Source: Paramacrobiotus richtersi (taxonomy: Eukaryota; Tardigrada; Eutardigrada; Parachela; Macrobiotidae). From it: a stretch of 32,642 nt of DNA. The stretch spans positions 1 through 32,642 of the forward strand of contig JAQGAU010000262.1 in assembly GCA_034698045.1 (NCBI GenBank), written 5' to 3'. The notes beneath the pieces were generated by a model that was not told the DNA's origin, did not search any database, and saw only the letters and a list, made by a program, of their open reading frames with translations. Shown in pieces: positions 10,611-22,385 of the stretch (positions are counted from its first letter, which is position 1; each line of letters opens with the position of its first letter). A program made the position numbers and the translations under genes.

Positions 10611-13088
10611 GGGTTCGATGGACACAAAGGCGACCCCTCGTCTGGTAGTTTACTACAAAAGTTTATACTGTACACTTTATACGATAAACTAAAGCGTATA
10701 CTATGACTCTGCACATGCTATAAAATGAATATTAGCTTGCTTGAATAATTAAACTTGTAACTTTTTCAGTACAGTATATTGACCAAAACGCAGGGGAGTT
10801 TCTCTATACCTATGCAGCAAAGATGCGATTTCTTGTGAATGTGTATCGGTCTGTGAGTCACCATTAACGTTTAGTGCGGTCCTTGGTACTCGAGAAGATG
10901 GATTTGTAATTTATCTGTGTGTCGGTCCCTATTATTGCGTGGCCGCGCTTTTACATATGTGCGTAGTCCGAAACAGTGCGCTGCCACCGCTGCGATAAAT
11001 AGCCAACGAAGCAGCAGAATATCTGTTCGTTGCAGTTTTCTATACTTCAGGTCACATGGGCTCTATCGACGCGGTAATATGTCCTTGATTTATCATAACG
11101 GGCAAAAAATCTTCTTATTAATGATGACCTTCTAACATTTAAGAAGCGTTTACTGCTAAAGCATATTCGTTTGATAACGTAACTGATACCCATAGGTGGA
11201 CTGCCTGGCAGACACACTAAAATGACAAATACCTTTTTTATTACGACAATAAAGTGTATCTGGTCAATCATCGGTTATTCAGTCTGTTAGCGAGCGAGAT
11301 CGATATAAGTTGTGCAGTAACTCACGACTCTTTATCAAACCCGTTCTCAAAGTTTGTGATGTTCGTAACAATCGAGAATAATATTTACTGTACCGATGCA
11401 CATGAATTTCCCGGTTGCCAGTGTAACAAATATCAAACCCGGTCTCCATTAACGGCGTTCGGCTCAGTAACGACGTCATACATTATGGCCGGTGACACTC
11501 CAATATCAATACATTAATTCTGCCTTTTGGACGTTCCAAATATCAGTACGACGACGGCAGCCGACAGCCGATGCATTGCCTATATAGTTCTTGCATAGGA
11601 GCGTACTACACAAGCACTGCAGCGGCTGCCGGTGCAGCGTCCAAATAGCTGAATCAGCCGTTGTAGATGCACTTTCGGTCCACCGCACAAAGACAAAGAG
11701 ATCGGCGCGTCTTCATCCAGGAGATGTGCCGACCCCTTATCATTGTGCGGTGTGCTCTCCACGGACCACGATGCGCGCAAGGACCTCCCAGTTGTCTAAA
11801 TCCATGACGGAGCTGCATGCGCAGATGTTGATTTGCGAACCAGCTGCAACATCCGTACTGGAAGACCGAATTGTCCACGGGGCCGTCCTGCTAAACTTTG
11901 CAGCGCGAGTATTCGTCATCAAAGGCGCACCTACGCCGAACGAAATACCTACCGCCTCTGACCAATCCAAGCGCAGGCGCTTAGTTGGCGAGACACGGAA
12001 GGCACTTAATCCTTGTAAGCGGCAGCCAGAGTGAGCGTTGGTCCGGCCCGGCTTGGTCATGGCTGATCTAGGACAGGTCAACGCATACTTGTTACGTCAT
12101 CATGCTGTTACTTGCTTTGATTCAGCAATGGAAATGTGTGCGAAGGCGCCATTTGTGCAGTTATAAGCAGTCTAGGTCCCCACTAGCGGAGTCCATTGGT
12201 CGACCGTGGTGGCTGATGATGGAGATTGAGATGAAAAACGGCTTTCCGCGATACATTCCCGGTTTAAATCAAAGAAAGATCCCAGTGGAACTATTTTAGC
12301 ATTTTGGCTAACAGTCCACAAGTGGAACGATTGCACTACGGGGTCAACTTTCATACCCTCTGGAAAACGAGCTGGCAATATTTACCAGTCGTCCACGCTA
12401 TCATTCTTACTGACAACACGCCAATAGACTGTCGAAATTACGCGGTGCGATGAACTACGAGTAAACTGTGCAGCTTCAGAAGTGCTTCTCCACGTGCAGT
12501 CCGCCGTGTATGTACATTTCTTGCGAGCAAGAGAGGCTCGAGGGTAAATAAATAGCAACAGACGAAGATCAAAGCTGCATTATTAAACTTATTAAGTCGC
12601 CGCAGCATAATTATACACTGAGAGAAATAAGTTCGATGAACTTCCGTTTTTCCCGCTCCGTGAACCGATTTCACGAGTCGAGTAGGTTACCAATGTGCGT
12701 TTTTGTCGTGTGCCGGTCTTAGAGATGCCGGCTGGTTGCATTAATGAGGCCGTTGACGCGTTCAGCTGAAGCCGCTGATACCAAGAAAAGTTGCAAATAT
12801 TAACAGATTCTGCAGCCAGCAGTAATGCTTTTTTATCTGTAGATATTAGTCATACTAACTAAAATCTGCACGCGCTGTGCTCTAGCGAACAGAAATCTAC
12901 CCAAAGCTACTCAAAGATGTTGGTTCGTACCTGAAACTTAAAGATTTTAGCACATATATGCCTGGACAATTCCAAATATGTTAGCAATAGACAGTTAGCT
13001 CTATCCTGTCGTTGTTTGCGGGCTACAATTCGAATTCTGATAGCATATCTTGGCAACCGTTCTTTTCTAACCTCAGTTTGGTGGTGCA
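10611..13088. other. Gene-poor stretch with one coding-like island
   Basis: No recognised gene. The only sub-region that looks coding by base composition is 11591-12081, listed separately. No tRNA, rRNA, transposase or long repeat was found. Confidence 0.5.
11771..12034 (+). CDS. Unrecognised coding-like open frame (uncertain)
   Basis: An 87-codon frame starting MRARTSQLSKSMTELHAQ and ending in a basic stretch (KRRRLVG, NPCKRQPE). The frame is open further upstream to 11591, just after a TATA-like CTATATA at 11580. GC content and codon choice look more like coding DNA than the AT-rich surroundings. The opposite strand is also open over much of the same interval (11740-12081), so the coding strand is uncertain. 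No domain recognised. It may be an exon, a relic or a chance GC-rich island. Confidence 0.2.
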   Translation: MRARTSQLSKSMTELHAQMLICEPAATSVLEDRIVHGAVLLNFAARVFVIKGAPTPNEIPTASDQSKRRRLVGETRKALNPCKRQPE

Positions 13089-13096
13089 TATATAAA
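13089..13096 (+). promoter_or_regulatory. TATA box upstream of a signal-peptide exon
   Basis: TATATAAA lies 52 nt before the ATG at 13148, closely matching the TATA-to-ATG spacing of the serpin gene. Confidence 0.4.
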
Positions 13097-13147
13097 CTAG
13101 ATTAGTTGTGTTGCCGTCTGAAGAGCCGCAATCTACCTACTTCACAA

Positions 13148-13187
13148 ATGTACAAGCTTGCTTACTTGCTATTAAGTGCTTTGTCAG
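13148..13187 (+). CDS. Possible first exon encoding a signal peptide
   Basis: From ATG 13148 the frame reads MYKLAYLLLSALSG, a short basic start plus hydrophobic core, then meets a donor-like CAG/GTAGCT at 13187/13188. Unspliced, it ends at a TAA at 13259-13261 after 37 residues. With the TATA box 52 nt upstream it looks like the first exon of a secreted-protein gene. The decayed astacin fragment about 0.9 kb downstream, an enzyme family that normally starts with a signal peptide, is a possible partner, but no linking exons were found. Confidence 0.3.
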
Positions 13188-14081
13188 GTAGCTTGGTACA
13201 TCAAGCTCACATAATTGGTAAAGGAACGGGGAATAAAATTTTATTTTTTGCGCTATATTAAAATCCCAGTGCAAAATTCATATCACGATTCCGTTAACAA
13301 GGATAAACGAAACTGTATATTAACAACAATGTACATACAAGTTAGTTGATATTTATTTACTGAATATGTATGGCCTATGAAGCTGTTTGCTGCTTTATTA
13401 CGAACGGCTTCATAAAGATGGCTATAAAATGCAGCAATATGTCGAACAGGATAAACTGATAGGCTTGTACGCGACAGGATGTAAGTTATTTTTTAGAAAG
13501 TGTTCCCGACTTCGGGACATTTCCCAGAATGCTTATTTCCTAAATTGTGTACATGGCGCGACATAAGATGCGGATATACAGATAGCTTTTCGTCCGCTTT
13601 TAGGAAATTTTTTGATTCTGTAAAAACAGGCGCCGCTTTGCGCCATACTGTACATGCAGACTGACATACAGTTCTTTAGGGTTCACGTACTGTATTTACG
13701 GTTTATTGCACTTTTAACGTTTGGTAACTTGTGATAATAAGCATTAGTGTGACGGGCATGAAACCCCTGAAAAGGAAGATCTCTTCATGATTTGTCCATT
13801 TAAAGAAGTACAACATATTTATATCTGTCTGAGGTCGCCAGAAAAAGTACTAGTGCGAAGAAGTACAGCGCACCATAATTCGAGGTCAGTTAACGTTCAG
13901 ATTCCTCAGTCGGTATTCGTCTTATTGCGGGTTGTTTAGAAACCGCCTTGCTTACTGAAAGACGATTTACAGTCGCTCACTTTAAAGACTATACCCAAAA
14001 ACCGTAACAAAACTATTAAGCAGGTGAGCAGCACAACTTTGCACACCGGTACACTTTGTACTTTGTGCATGTAAACTTCGG

Positions 14082-14250
14082 TTCGTGAAGCATTACGAAT
14101 GGAATGCTTTTGCCACTGATCCCGACCAATGGACTGTTTTACCTTATGACCATGCATCAAAACCAGGCTGGTCACAGCATTTTGCAATGGTACGAATTGA
14201 GCCCGATTGATGTGGTAGAGCTTAATCTGTTGTACCGTATGCGCAACTGT
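14082..14250 (+). pseudogene. Astacin-type metalloprotease relic (C-terminal end of the domain)
   Basis: Two overlapping frames carry pieces of the end of an astacin (M12A) domain. Frame 1 (14082-14210) reads FVKHYEWNAF...VLPYDHAS and ends at a TGA. PYDHAS matches the astacin Met-turn approach (PYDYxSxMHY), but the MHY part is gone. Frame 2 (from about 14190) reads WYELSPIDVVELNLLYRM followed by RNC, matching the family's closing LSxxDIxxINxLYxC. The shift between frames and the missing 15-20 residues indicate a deletion/frameshift. No HExxHxxGxxH zinc site was found upstream. Downstream open pieces (to about 14570) may be further remnants but were not identified. Confidence 0.5.
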
Positions 14251-14570
14251 CTGGGACGAAAGTTCCGATACAGGTCATCAGATGCATTTCCTCGATGGAG
14301 AAGTAATGCACCTCGACACCACCTGGTACGATGATATGTAGATACTACATACGGGTCGAACGTGAATGCACACTGGATCTGTATCGTTTTACCAGCTTTG
14401 GTACGCATCTTTGGGGATTCAAAGCACGTCAGTCGATTCCTCCGCAGGAGTACTCGTGCAGGGCGATTACACTCTGGCCGGTACAAGCTACGACAACGAT
14501 GCCAGCTCACTCACGATCCGCTCACTGCAGTTGTCTGCCAGTTTGAGTGATTTTTTATTTAGTTGGTAGC

Positions 14571-15559
14571 TTTGTAATTGCTCTTGTATCGTCTGGCGAA
14601 ACCGCAGTACTAGTAACGTTTACTTCTTTCCAGTTTATCAGAACCGACCGCTAAAAAAGAGAACTCATTTTTTCAGTTTCAGTCTTGATAACAATTTATA
14701 ACGTATCACGTGCACCTGGCACCAGAGCTATCCACACAAATACGTGCAAAAGCTTCGCGATACGGTCAAGATTCGGAACACCACTGGCCACGGTAGGGGC
14801 CGCAATGTGCAATGAAGAGCAGGCGGCACAGCAGGTGCATATCAGTTCTGCAGCGGTCCTGTCACATGAACGTGGACTTGTGGTCAAGATCGCGAGCTAT
14901 TATTTTTTTAATTACTGGAAGTGACCCAGAAAAGGTTGACAACCACGATTACAGTTCAGTTGCTGCGATACGCGAAGCTTCCATCCAGGTTGCATTTCTT
15001 TGGCGAAAAGTCGTCCTTATTTCTCCAGTAACCGTATCAAAAGCGTTTTCAACACAAGACTGCTCGGAAAAGGTGTCCGTTCATAGGAAACGGGCGCGTC
15101 TATAAGGTAATGTTGTGCTGAAGAACATTATGCATCACATTCAACTGCATTATGCAACTGCTGGTGTTTAGAGGCTCAAAAGCAAGCGTGCCGGAAGTAT
15201 CGATTTCGCATAAACCGGAAAGAAATTCCCTCTTGAACACATAATTTTTGCAAACAACAGCAGAACATAAAGCTCAAACTGAAAATGGAAATACAAACCA
15301 CCCTCACCGCAAACATTTGGGATTATGAGCGAAAACCACTTATTGCTTGTTACGTAATTTCATTATTACATGGATGTGGATCAATGATTACCCATACAAT
15401 GTCCATACCAGTAATGCAGAAACAGCACGAACAAGTGTTCTTGTCGGGGCACACTGCGTATCCTTCTATATGGTGCAGAAATATCGCAAGGGCTCGAAAA
15501 CAGAAGCAGTTCATTTTAACGGTCAAACCAGGCGAGTGATCACTGTCAGTGCCGCTATC
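14571..15559. other. Intergenic, then duplicated 5' flank of receptor gene A
   Basis: Nothing was recognised up to about 15185. From there to 15559 the sequence is the upstream flank of gustatory-receptor gene A, matched by the flank of gene C (about 20520-20894). The frame upstream of gene A's ATG is open back to 15347, but the homologous flank of gene C has stops, so it is treated as non-coding. Confidence 0.5.
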
Positions 15560-17057
15560 ATGACTCTGCTGAATAAGTACCGTATAGTTGACCTTTGCAA
15601 TCCTCTCCTTCGGCTGATGCGCATAGGGGGTCATTTCTATCATTCTGAGGCTTTCGACAAAGATAAGGCGCTGACTGCAGTAACAACGTCCATCGACAGC
15701 ATATCAAAAACCACCAGAAAGAAATGCACTTGCAATTTCTCCAAGTACTGGAGCTGGACTGCCCTAGTCATCCTTTTGGTCTATATCTGCAAGTACGTCT
15801 TCAACGTGCAAACCGTACTACGTGCTATGGGAAATCCAATCAGCGGATCCAACCTGGCCAATTTTGTTTTTCTTCTTACATTTCTGTTCTGGTTTATCCA
15901 GGTGCTATCATGGCACATACTTCTCATAAATGCTTGTCGAAGCAAAAAATTTGCCCGACTATTCTCTCAGTGGGAACTACTAAGGTTTAGTTCGTGCGAC
16001 GCAAAAGTGTGGGCCAAGTTGAAACGATACAGAAACTGGACTATGCTTGTAACACTGATTTTGCTCCCAGCGAATTTGCAGAGTATCTGGTCCGTATTAC
16101 TGGTAGATAATGGTACGTTCGATGCACAACGTCATCTTTTCTTTGCCGGCATGGAGACCTTTCATTGGAATATCGTGAATATCGTCTTAACGATGATTGG
16201 TCACTTCATTGCCACCTTCGTAGGCATCGTTCCAATCATGCTTTTTACGCTACTGGGATACTCATTGGCTGCTGAATTTAGACATTTGTTTAATCACTTT
16301 CAACAGCACATTAACGAAGAGGGCGAGCTGATTCAGCGATCTGTACAATGGTACCGTCAGTGTCATGAAAAGCTTTGTACCTTGGTATATTTGATCGACA
16401 GAATCTTCGCTCCGATCGTAGCACTGGCAATCTTCTGCTCCGTTACGGAAATGTTCATGTTGGTCTTCATTACGAGTGATTTTCTATATAAAGGAAAAAT
16501 TACCCTTGTTATTGCCATGAATGAACTTTTCTGGTTCTTGTTTCATATGGTCCAGCTGACCATCATTATCGCAACAGGAATAAAGGTCAACAGAGCGGTA
16601 TGTAACTTGACTGCATGATTCCATGACTTCTTGATTACTTAGCGTTCCCACGTTTTAGGCACATCTCCCATTGGAGTTGCTCTACAAACTAGACATCGCA
16701 AACATGAAATCAGCCGAAATCCATAATGTACAAATATTTCTCAGCAAGCTAACCGGTGGGCAGATTGGTTTCACGGCTGGAGGGCTCTTCATAATCGATA
16801 TCACTGCGGTGCTGAATGTAAGCATGATTCACAATAACCTTCTATCGCTGTCAGTTGGGAACTCGTCATAGATACACTGGAAGCGGTGCGTCAGTGTTGT
16901 GACGATACTGAGCAATTGATTTGTTTTTTTTTAGATTGCTGGGATGTATATTACGTACCAACTATTGCTGTTCCAGCTTGAAAAAGATCTCGGTTCAGAC
17001 GGTCCCACCACAGCTCCTTGTGTATCTAACACCGTGGCTAATGCGACTTGTGGATAA
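15560..17057 (+). CDS. Gustatory-receptor-like 7TM protein A (three exons)
   Basis: Exons are 15560-16597, 16659-16817 and 16935-17057, with introns of 61 and 117 nt, both phase 0, giving 439 aa. The protein begins MTLLNKYRIVDLCNPLL and has several long hydrophobic segments. Its C-terminus GFTAGGLFIIDI...IAGMYITYQLLLFQL is the signature of the insect-type gustatory/odorant receptor superfamily (TYxxxxxQF variant at the end of TM7). The two last introns fall where Gr genes commonly have phase 0 introns. Members are inverted-topology ligand-gated cation channels, probably for contact chemicals. The ligand is unknown. The start matches gene C. A short tail with N-x-T follows TM7. The gene is intact, and a polyadenylation signal lies 69 nt after the stop. 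Confidence 0.9.
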
Positions 17058-17125
17058 TACCGTAGTCATTTTCAGGAAACCGAAACAAACGATTGGTGTT
17101 TTTGCTATAACATGGGACAGCTGGC

Positions 17126-17131
17126 AATAAA
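17126..17131 (+). terminator. Polyadenylation signal of receptor gene A
   Basis: AATAAA lies 69 nt downstream of the gene A stop codon. The equivalent position after gene C is not conserved. Confidence 0.5.
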
Positions 17132-17328
17132 GTATTGTTTTAGTTTTGTTACTTCAACCAATGTGTCTCCGGGCTAAAGAGAGGAGTTTCTCATCCGTAA
17201 AGTGAGCGTTTTGCTTGCTGTATAGTAAAGCAGATGCACTAGGCAGCGATTTGCTAGATGTTTTCCCTCCGCTTTACGATTACGAAGAACTTTTGTCTGT
17301 ACGACCAGAAATCGATAAAAGTCTGGAA

Positions 17329-17486
17329 CATTTTCCGTCCTGCTTGATAGGTAAGCTTACCACGAAAAGTATACATTACGCCATCCACTGCATCTATGCA
17401 CTGGATGGTGTCTAATGCAACGCATAATATGTACATATGTGTACTTTTCATGGTACTCTTACCTATCAAGCACGACGGAAAATGCT
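17329..17486. repeat. Foldback inverted repeat between genes A and B
   Basis: The left arm (17329-17376) and right arm (17438-17486) are inverted copies sharing CATTTTCCGTC, TGCTTGATAGGTAAG and GAAAAGTA. A second inner inverted pair around the centre (CCATCCACTGCAT / ATGCACTGGATGG) brings the whole close to a large hairpin. In the homologous A-type block at 22662-22717 only one arm is present. It looks like an inverted duplication or a small foldback element. Confidence 0.75.
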
Positions 17487-17788
17487 GCAGACTCATAAGT
17501 GTATGTATACGATGATATATGCTTATGGGCACAAATGCTCTCAAACAAACAACACTTTTCATTTTAATGTGTAATATGGGAGGCTGTTCAGAGACATGAT
17601 ACCTATCCCTCCTCACTTGATAATCAAATGTGTAATGTACACGTCTGATGCTTAATATTTGCATTCTGCGTAAGGTTACTGACTACTGGGACAGTACAGG
17701 CATAGCGGCACTAACACAGCTGTAAGCCCTGGTTTTAATGCTGACTAGACATTATTAGGAACGAATCTTTTCACCCAAAGTGAAAAAA

Positions 17789-19373
17789 ATGGATTCTCAG
17801 CACTCTGGAGGTCTTTATGATCTTTGTAGACCTCTGCTGTTCGTAATGCGTATCGGTGGGTTATTCTATCTTCCCAAGCACGACTTAAATAAAAGCATTT
17901 CGAAGGAAGAAATAAAGATTTCAAGTCCAACAGAATCGCACCGAATGCGGGAAATGTTCCAGAAACTGTGGATTCTGGTTGCATTGACCAGCACAACAGG
18001 TTACTTCGGGAAAATGATATGGAATTCTCAGCACCTCCTGATGTCAATGGGCAACTCTCTAAGCAGTGACAATTTCTCCAGCTGCATAGTTATGGTGTCG
18101 TCTTTTCTTTGGTTCATCATGTTCTTCACTTGGCATATAATGATCCTTCGCTCGTGTCGAGAGCAGCGGTTCACAAAATTGTTTGTTTGGTGGGAAAAGT
18201 TAAGATTTTGCTTCACTGACGTCACATGCGACAGAAGAACGACGAGGCGGCGGAATGTTATTCTGTGCCTCACAGCGCCATTCTTGCTAGTAGAATTGTG
18301 GATGACATGGCTGACAATCATCATTGACGACGGAACATTCAGCGCACAACGATATGTGACGTTTGCCGGATTCGGTGACCATACACTTGCAGCATCGGTG
18401 CTGACCGTCGTCGGGCACTTTTTCGCTACATTTGTGTACACAACGCCCTTGGCACTTTTGGCAATTGTGGGGTGTGCTGTTTGTGCCGAATTTAGACAAC
18501 TATTCGACCATATTCGCAAGAACATTAACGAGGAAGGGAAGTTGGCCAATTACACCGTGGAATGGTACCGGCAGCAGCACGAAAAGTTATGCACAATTGT
18601 GGAACTCGTGGACGATATTTACGCTCCTATTCTGTTCATTTCGATTCTCTGTAACCTCGTTGAGGTATTCGTGTTAGTATTCAATGTAGTGGAATACAGT
18701 GGCAAAGGAACGTTTACGATCGTAATGGCCGTAGCGGAAAGCATATGGTTCTTTTTTCATTTTACACAGTTGGCTACCGCGATGCTGGTCGGTATCAAGA
18801 TCAACGAAGCGGTAAGCGCATATGTCACACTCATAGACAGGTGATAAGCGCCTGGGCGAAGCAAGACTAGAATAACCTTGGCCTGCAAACAGAAAATGAG
18901 TATGCAATCAGGGAATGAGTTCCACTTTACCAGACGGACACTGTGTCCTGAATCATTTGTTCAGGCGAGGTTCTCTTTTGCTACGAGTATTTGATATGAC
19001 TGTGTTTTACAGGCCCATGCTCCACTGAAACTGCTATACAAATTAAGCGCCGTGAAGATGAAAAGTGACGATATCCACGGTTTACAGCTGTTCCTTAACA
19101 AGCTGACCGGAAATCAGATCGGGATAACGGCAGGTGGGCTGTTCACGATTGACAAAACTTCCTTGATGAGCGTAAGTGACAGTATGCAAGCGACTGCGCA
19201 CGGTGCTTCGTTCTGGAACTGTAATTGACCATATTATCCTACAGATTGCGGGGATGTACCTGACATATCAGCTGCTACTGTTCCAGTTGCAAATGGACTT
19301 TTCATCAACGGCTGCTGCCCAACCGGTTCTGAACACTTTAGTCAAGATCGTCAATGCAACCGCGTATTCGTAG
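17789..19373 (+). CDS. Gustatory-receptor-like 7TM protein B (three exons)
   Basis: Exons are 17789-18811, 19013-19171 and 19245-19373, with introns of 201 and 73 nt, both phase 0, giving 436 aa. The start ATG follows GTGAAAAAA; the GTG three codons earlier was not used. It begins MDSQHSGGLYDLCRPLL and is clearly a paralogue of A. Shared features include LCxPLLxxMRIGGxFY at the N-terminus, INEEGxL before TM5, and the C-terminal GITAGGLFTIDK...IAGMYLTYQLLLFQL signature. Exon 2 is exactly 159 nt in A, B and C. The first intron is much longer than in A and C. No disabling change seen. The same chemoreceptor-channel role is inferred from the family; the ligand is unknown. Confidence 0.9.
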
Positions 19374-20519
19374 ATTATAGTGGTTCATTATATTATGACA
19401 TCGGAGTTGAAACAACTCGCCGGAACACAAAACACTGTAACCTGCGATACAGTTACAGTATGCGTAAATGTTTGTGCGGCAAAGGTCAGTTGTAGAAGGG
19501 TTTTTGCACATATTGCATTCAGTGTAACTGTTACGCAAGTTAGGCATCGAACTTGCGCCGAATGTCAAACTCTTCCAGCTGATTTTGCAGTTAAGTGTTT
19601 GTCAATTCATTCCTTTCTTCATTCTGGTTTGACCACTAGACACAGTACCGCACTTTATTAACGAATACTTATTCCAGAATAATTATTCACGAATAATTAT
19701 TCACAAATAGTCCGGGGCAGTTGCTGCTTATACGGATCCACGAAGAATATGACTTGGTCAATGACCTTCGGATGCATTGTTTGCCAGAATTGTGTTTACG
19801 TCGTAATGTATGGTTGTTGATGATATGAACAACCAACATAAACAATCCACCATATCTATGTAAATTATTTAGCGCAGCTGCGCGACCTTGAATTCGGATC
19901 CATCAGCTGGAAATCCAACAATCCAACAACTGAAAATCAACATAATATGATATCTTACCGTATGAAATCCAAGAGTATTCTCAGAATATGACAACGTATC
20001 TACCATATTCACAGTTTCCCTAGTACTAGTATCGCAGTGATCCCACGGAGTCTGACCACTGGCTGGAAAAAATACTACCATAATGGCTTATACTAAGTAA
20101 TAAAGCCACTATGGTACTACGCAAGTATCGGTTTGAGCAATAGATCTTATAATAATTTAGCACTTTTCTATCTATATTTGATTTTAACGGTAGACAAAAG
20201 ACGCGTAAAGTCTTTAAAAATCGGCGTAGTGCTGGATGGTATGTGGCGGGCGAGATCCTCAAAACGATGCAACGTTGTTTAACGTCTCAGATTTACATAG
20301 GTACACTTACTACAGCTGCAGTACAGCAGCGCGAGCCTGTGAGTTATTGTTGCAATACGTGGAACCTCCAGCCAGCTTTGAAAGTTATTACTCGAAAAAC
20401 TGTCTTATATTATATATACCGTTACCTGCTCTTTATGATTAGCCGCATGGGGATTATTATGGTCGGTTTTGTCATCGACCCGTCGGTGAATTTCCCAAAA
20501 GAATGCTGGCAAGCAAGTT
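19374..20519. other. Intergenic, nothing recognised except a short AT-rich repeat
   Basis: No exon, RNA or mobile element was recognised. At 19676-19707 the unit GAATAATTATTCAC occurs twice in tandem, each containing the 12-bp palindrome GAATAATTATTC. Confidence 0.5.
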
Positions 20520-20816
20520 TAATTTACCAAAAGTATCGATTTCTCATCACATACAACGAATTTCCCTCTCAAAGAGCGTAATTTTTGCAGATGCATGCAG
20601 AAAAGAAAGCGTAGACTGAGATAATGGACAAACAAACCACCCTCAGCGGAAATATTGGGATTTGTGAGCGACGAACATTTACTATTTGTTGGTTTACTTA
20701 ACCACATTATCCTAGGAATGTTGATCAATAAACACTCATATCCAAAGTAATAGTGCAGAAACAGCACGAACAAGTGCCCTTGAAGTGTCACACGTCACAT
20801 CAATATGGTGCAGAAA

Positions 20817-20826
20817 TATAAAAAGG
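20817..20826 (+). promoter_or_regulatory. TATA-like box upstream of receptor copy C
   Basis: TATAAAAAGG lies 78 bp before the gene C ATG. The homologous site before gene A reads ATATCGCAAGG, so the TATA-like string is specific to copy C (or was lost in A). Confidence 0.3.
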
Positions 20827-20894
20827 CCTCGAAAACATAAACGGTTCATTGCCGCATTTACACCAGACGAGTGATTGCTGTCAGTGCCGCTACC

Positions 20895-22385
20895 ATGAAT
20901 CAGCAGAATAAGTACCGTATAGTTGACCTTTGCAATCCCCTCCTTTGGCTAATGCGCATAGGGGGTCATTTCTATCATCCTGATGATTTCGACAGAGATA
21001 AGGCGTTGATTGCAGTAACAGCGTCCATCGACAGCATATCAACAACTACGGGGAAGAAAGGCACATGCAATGTCCCCAAGTACTGCAGTTGGACTGCCTT
21101 AGTTATCCTTTCGGTCTACATTTGCAAATACATCTTTAATGTTTACAGCGTACTGCGCGTCATGGGAAATCCCATCAGCGGCTCTAACCTGGCGAATTTT
21201 GTTTTTGTGCTGACGTTTTTATTCTGGTTTCTACAAACGCTGTCCTGGCATATGATTCTTTTGAACGCTTGTCGAAACAAACTTTTTGCCAAATTGTTCT
21301 CTCAATGGGAGCTACTGAGATTTAGCTCCTGCGACGCGAAAGTATGGGAAAAGTTGTAGCGATACCGAAACTGGAGTATTCTCGTAACGATGATTCTGCT
21401 CCCAGTGAATCTGCAAAGTATCTGGTCAGTATTACTGGTTGATAATGGTACGTTCGATGCGCAGCGGCAGGTTCTCTTTGCCGGCATGGAGACATTTCCC
21501 TGGAACGTTATCAATATCGTACTGACGATGGTGGGTCACTTTATTGCCACCTTCCTAGGCATCGTTCCCATGATGCTTTTTACACTATTGGGATACTCAT
21601 TGGCTTCTGAGTTTAGACACTTGTTTAACCATTTTCAACAGCATATTAACGAAGAGGGCGAGCTGATTAAGCGATCTGTACAATGGTACCGTCAATGTCA
21701 TGAGAAGCTTTGCACGTTGGTAGATTTGGTCGACAGAATCTTTGCTCCCATCGTGGCACTCGCGATTTTCTGTTCCGTTACGGAAATGTTCATGTTGGTC
21801 TTCATTACCAGCGATTTCTTATCAAAAGGAAAAATTACCCTTCTTATTGCGGCGAATCAGCTTTTCTGGTTCTCGTTCCATTTGGTGCAGTTGACCATCA
21901 TTATTTCAACAGGAATAAAGGTCAACAGAGCGGTATGAAACTTGACTGCTTGATCCCATGACTTCTTGATTGCTTAGCTTTTCTGCGGTTTAGGCACATC
22001 TTCCTTTGGAAGTGTTGTACAAACTAGACATCGCAAACATGAAATCATCCGAAATCCATAACGTCCAAATCTTCCTCAACAAGCTGACCGGTGGGCAAAT
22101 TGGTTTTACGGCTGGAGGGCTGTTCATAATTGATATCACGTCCGTGATGAATGTAAGTTCATACAAAAAACGTCTAGCATTAATGGCATTCTGGCATTTC
22201 TCCAGATACATCTGCTGTGCTACAAATATGTGATGATACTGAGCAAAATTTGTCCCTTGTAGATTTCGGGAATGTACATTACATACCAACTACTACTCTT
22301 CCAGCTTCAGAAAGATCTCGGTTCTGACGGTCCAACTACAGCTCCTCTTATGTCTAACACCGTAAATAATTCGACTTGTGGATAA
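20895..22385 (+). pseudogene. Gustatory-receptor-like gene C (copy of A with in-frame stop)
   Basis: Exon positions are 20895-21932, 21994-22152 and 22263-22385, with introns of 61 and 110 nt, the same phases and the same exon lengths as gene A. All splice sites are good. The single lesion is TAG at 21357-21359, where A has AAA (Lys) in VWAKLKRYRNW. This would truncate the protein after 154 residues, in the middle of the transmembrane region. Everything after the stop still reads cleanly to the TYQLLLFQL signature. Much of the divergence from A looks synonymous or conservative, so the gene was probably functional until recently. A polymorphic null allele, a sequencing error or readthrough cannot be excluded. 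The AATAAA found after gene A is not conserved here. Confidence 0.88.

Larger units (their letters stand above)
15185..17830. repeat. Receptor-array duplication block, left copy (gene A plus start of B)
   Basis: Homologous over its length to about 20520-23030. It includes the 5' flank, all three exons of gene A, the A-B intergenic region and the first codons of gene B. Ends are judged by eye. The left block contains a foldback element where the right block has a single copy. Confidence 0.75.

Noticed and set aside
13503..13517. Short hairpin TCCCGACTTCGGGA
   Set aside because: A 6-bp stem in an AT-rich desert with no U tract or conserved context; expected by chance in 32 kb.
15347..15559. 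71-codon N-terminal extension of receptor gene A
   Set aside because: The frame is open but begins without 7TM-family similarity, and the homologous region upstream of gene C contains stops and indels.
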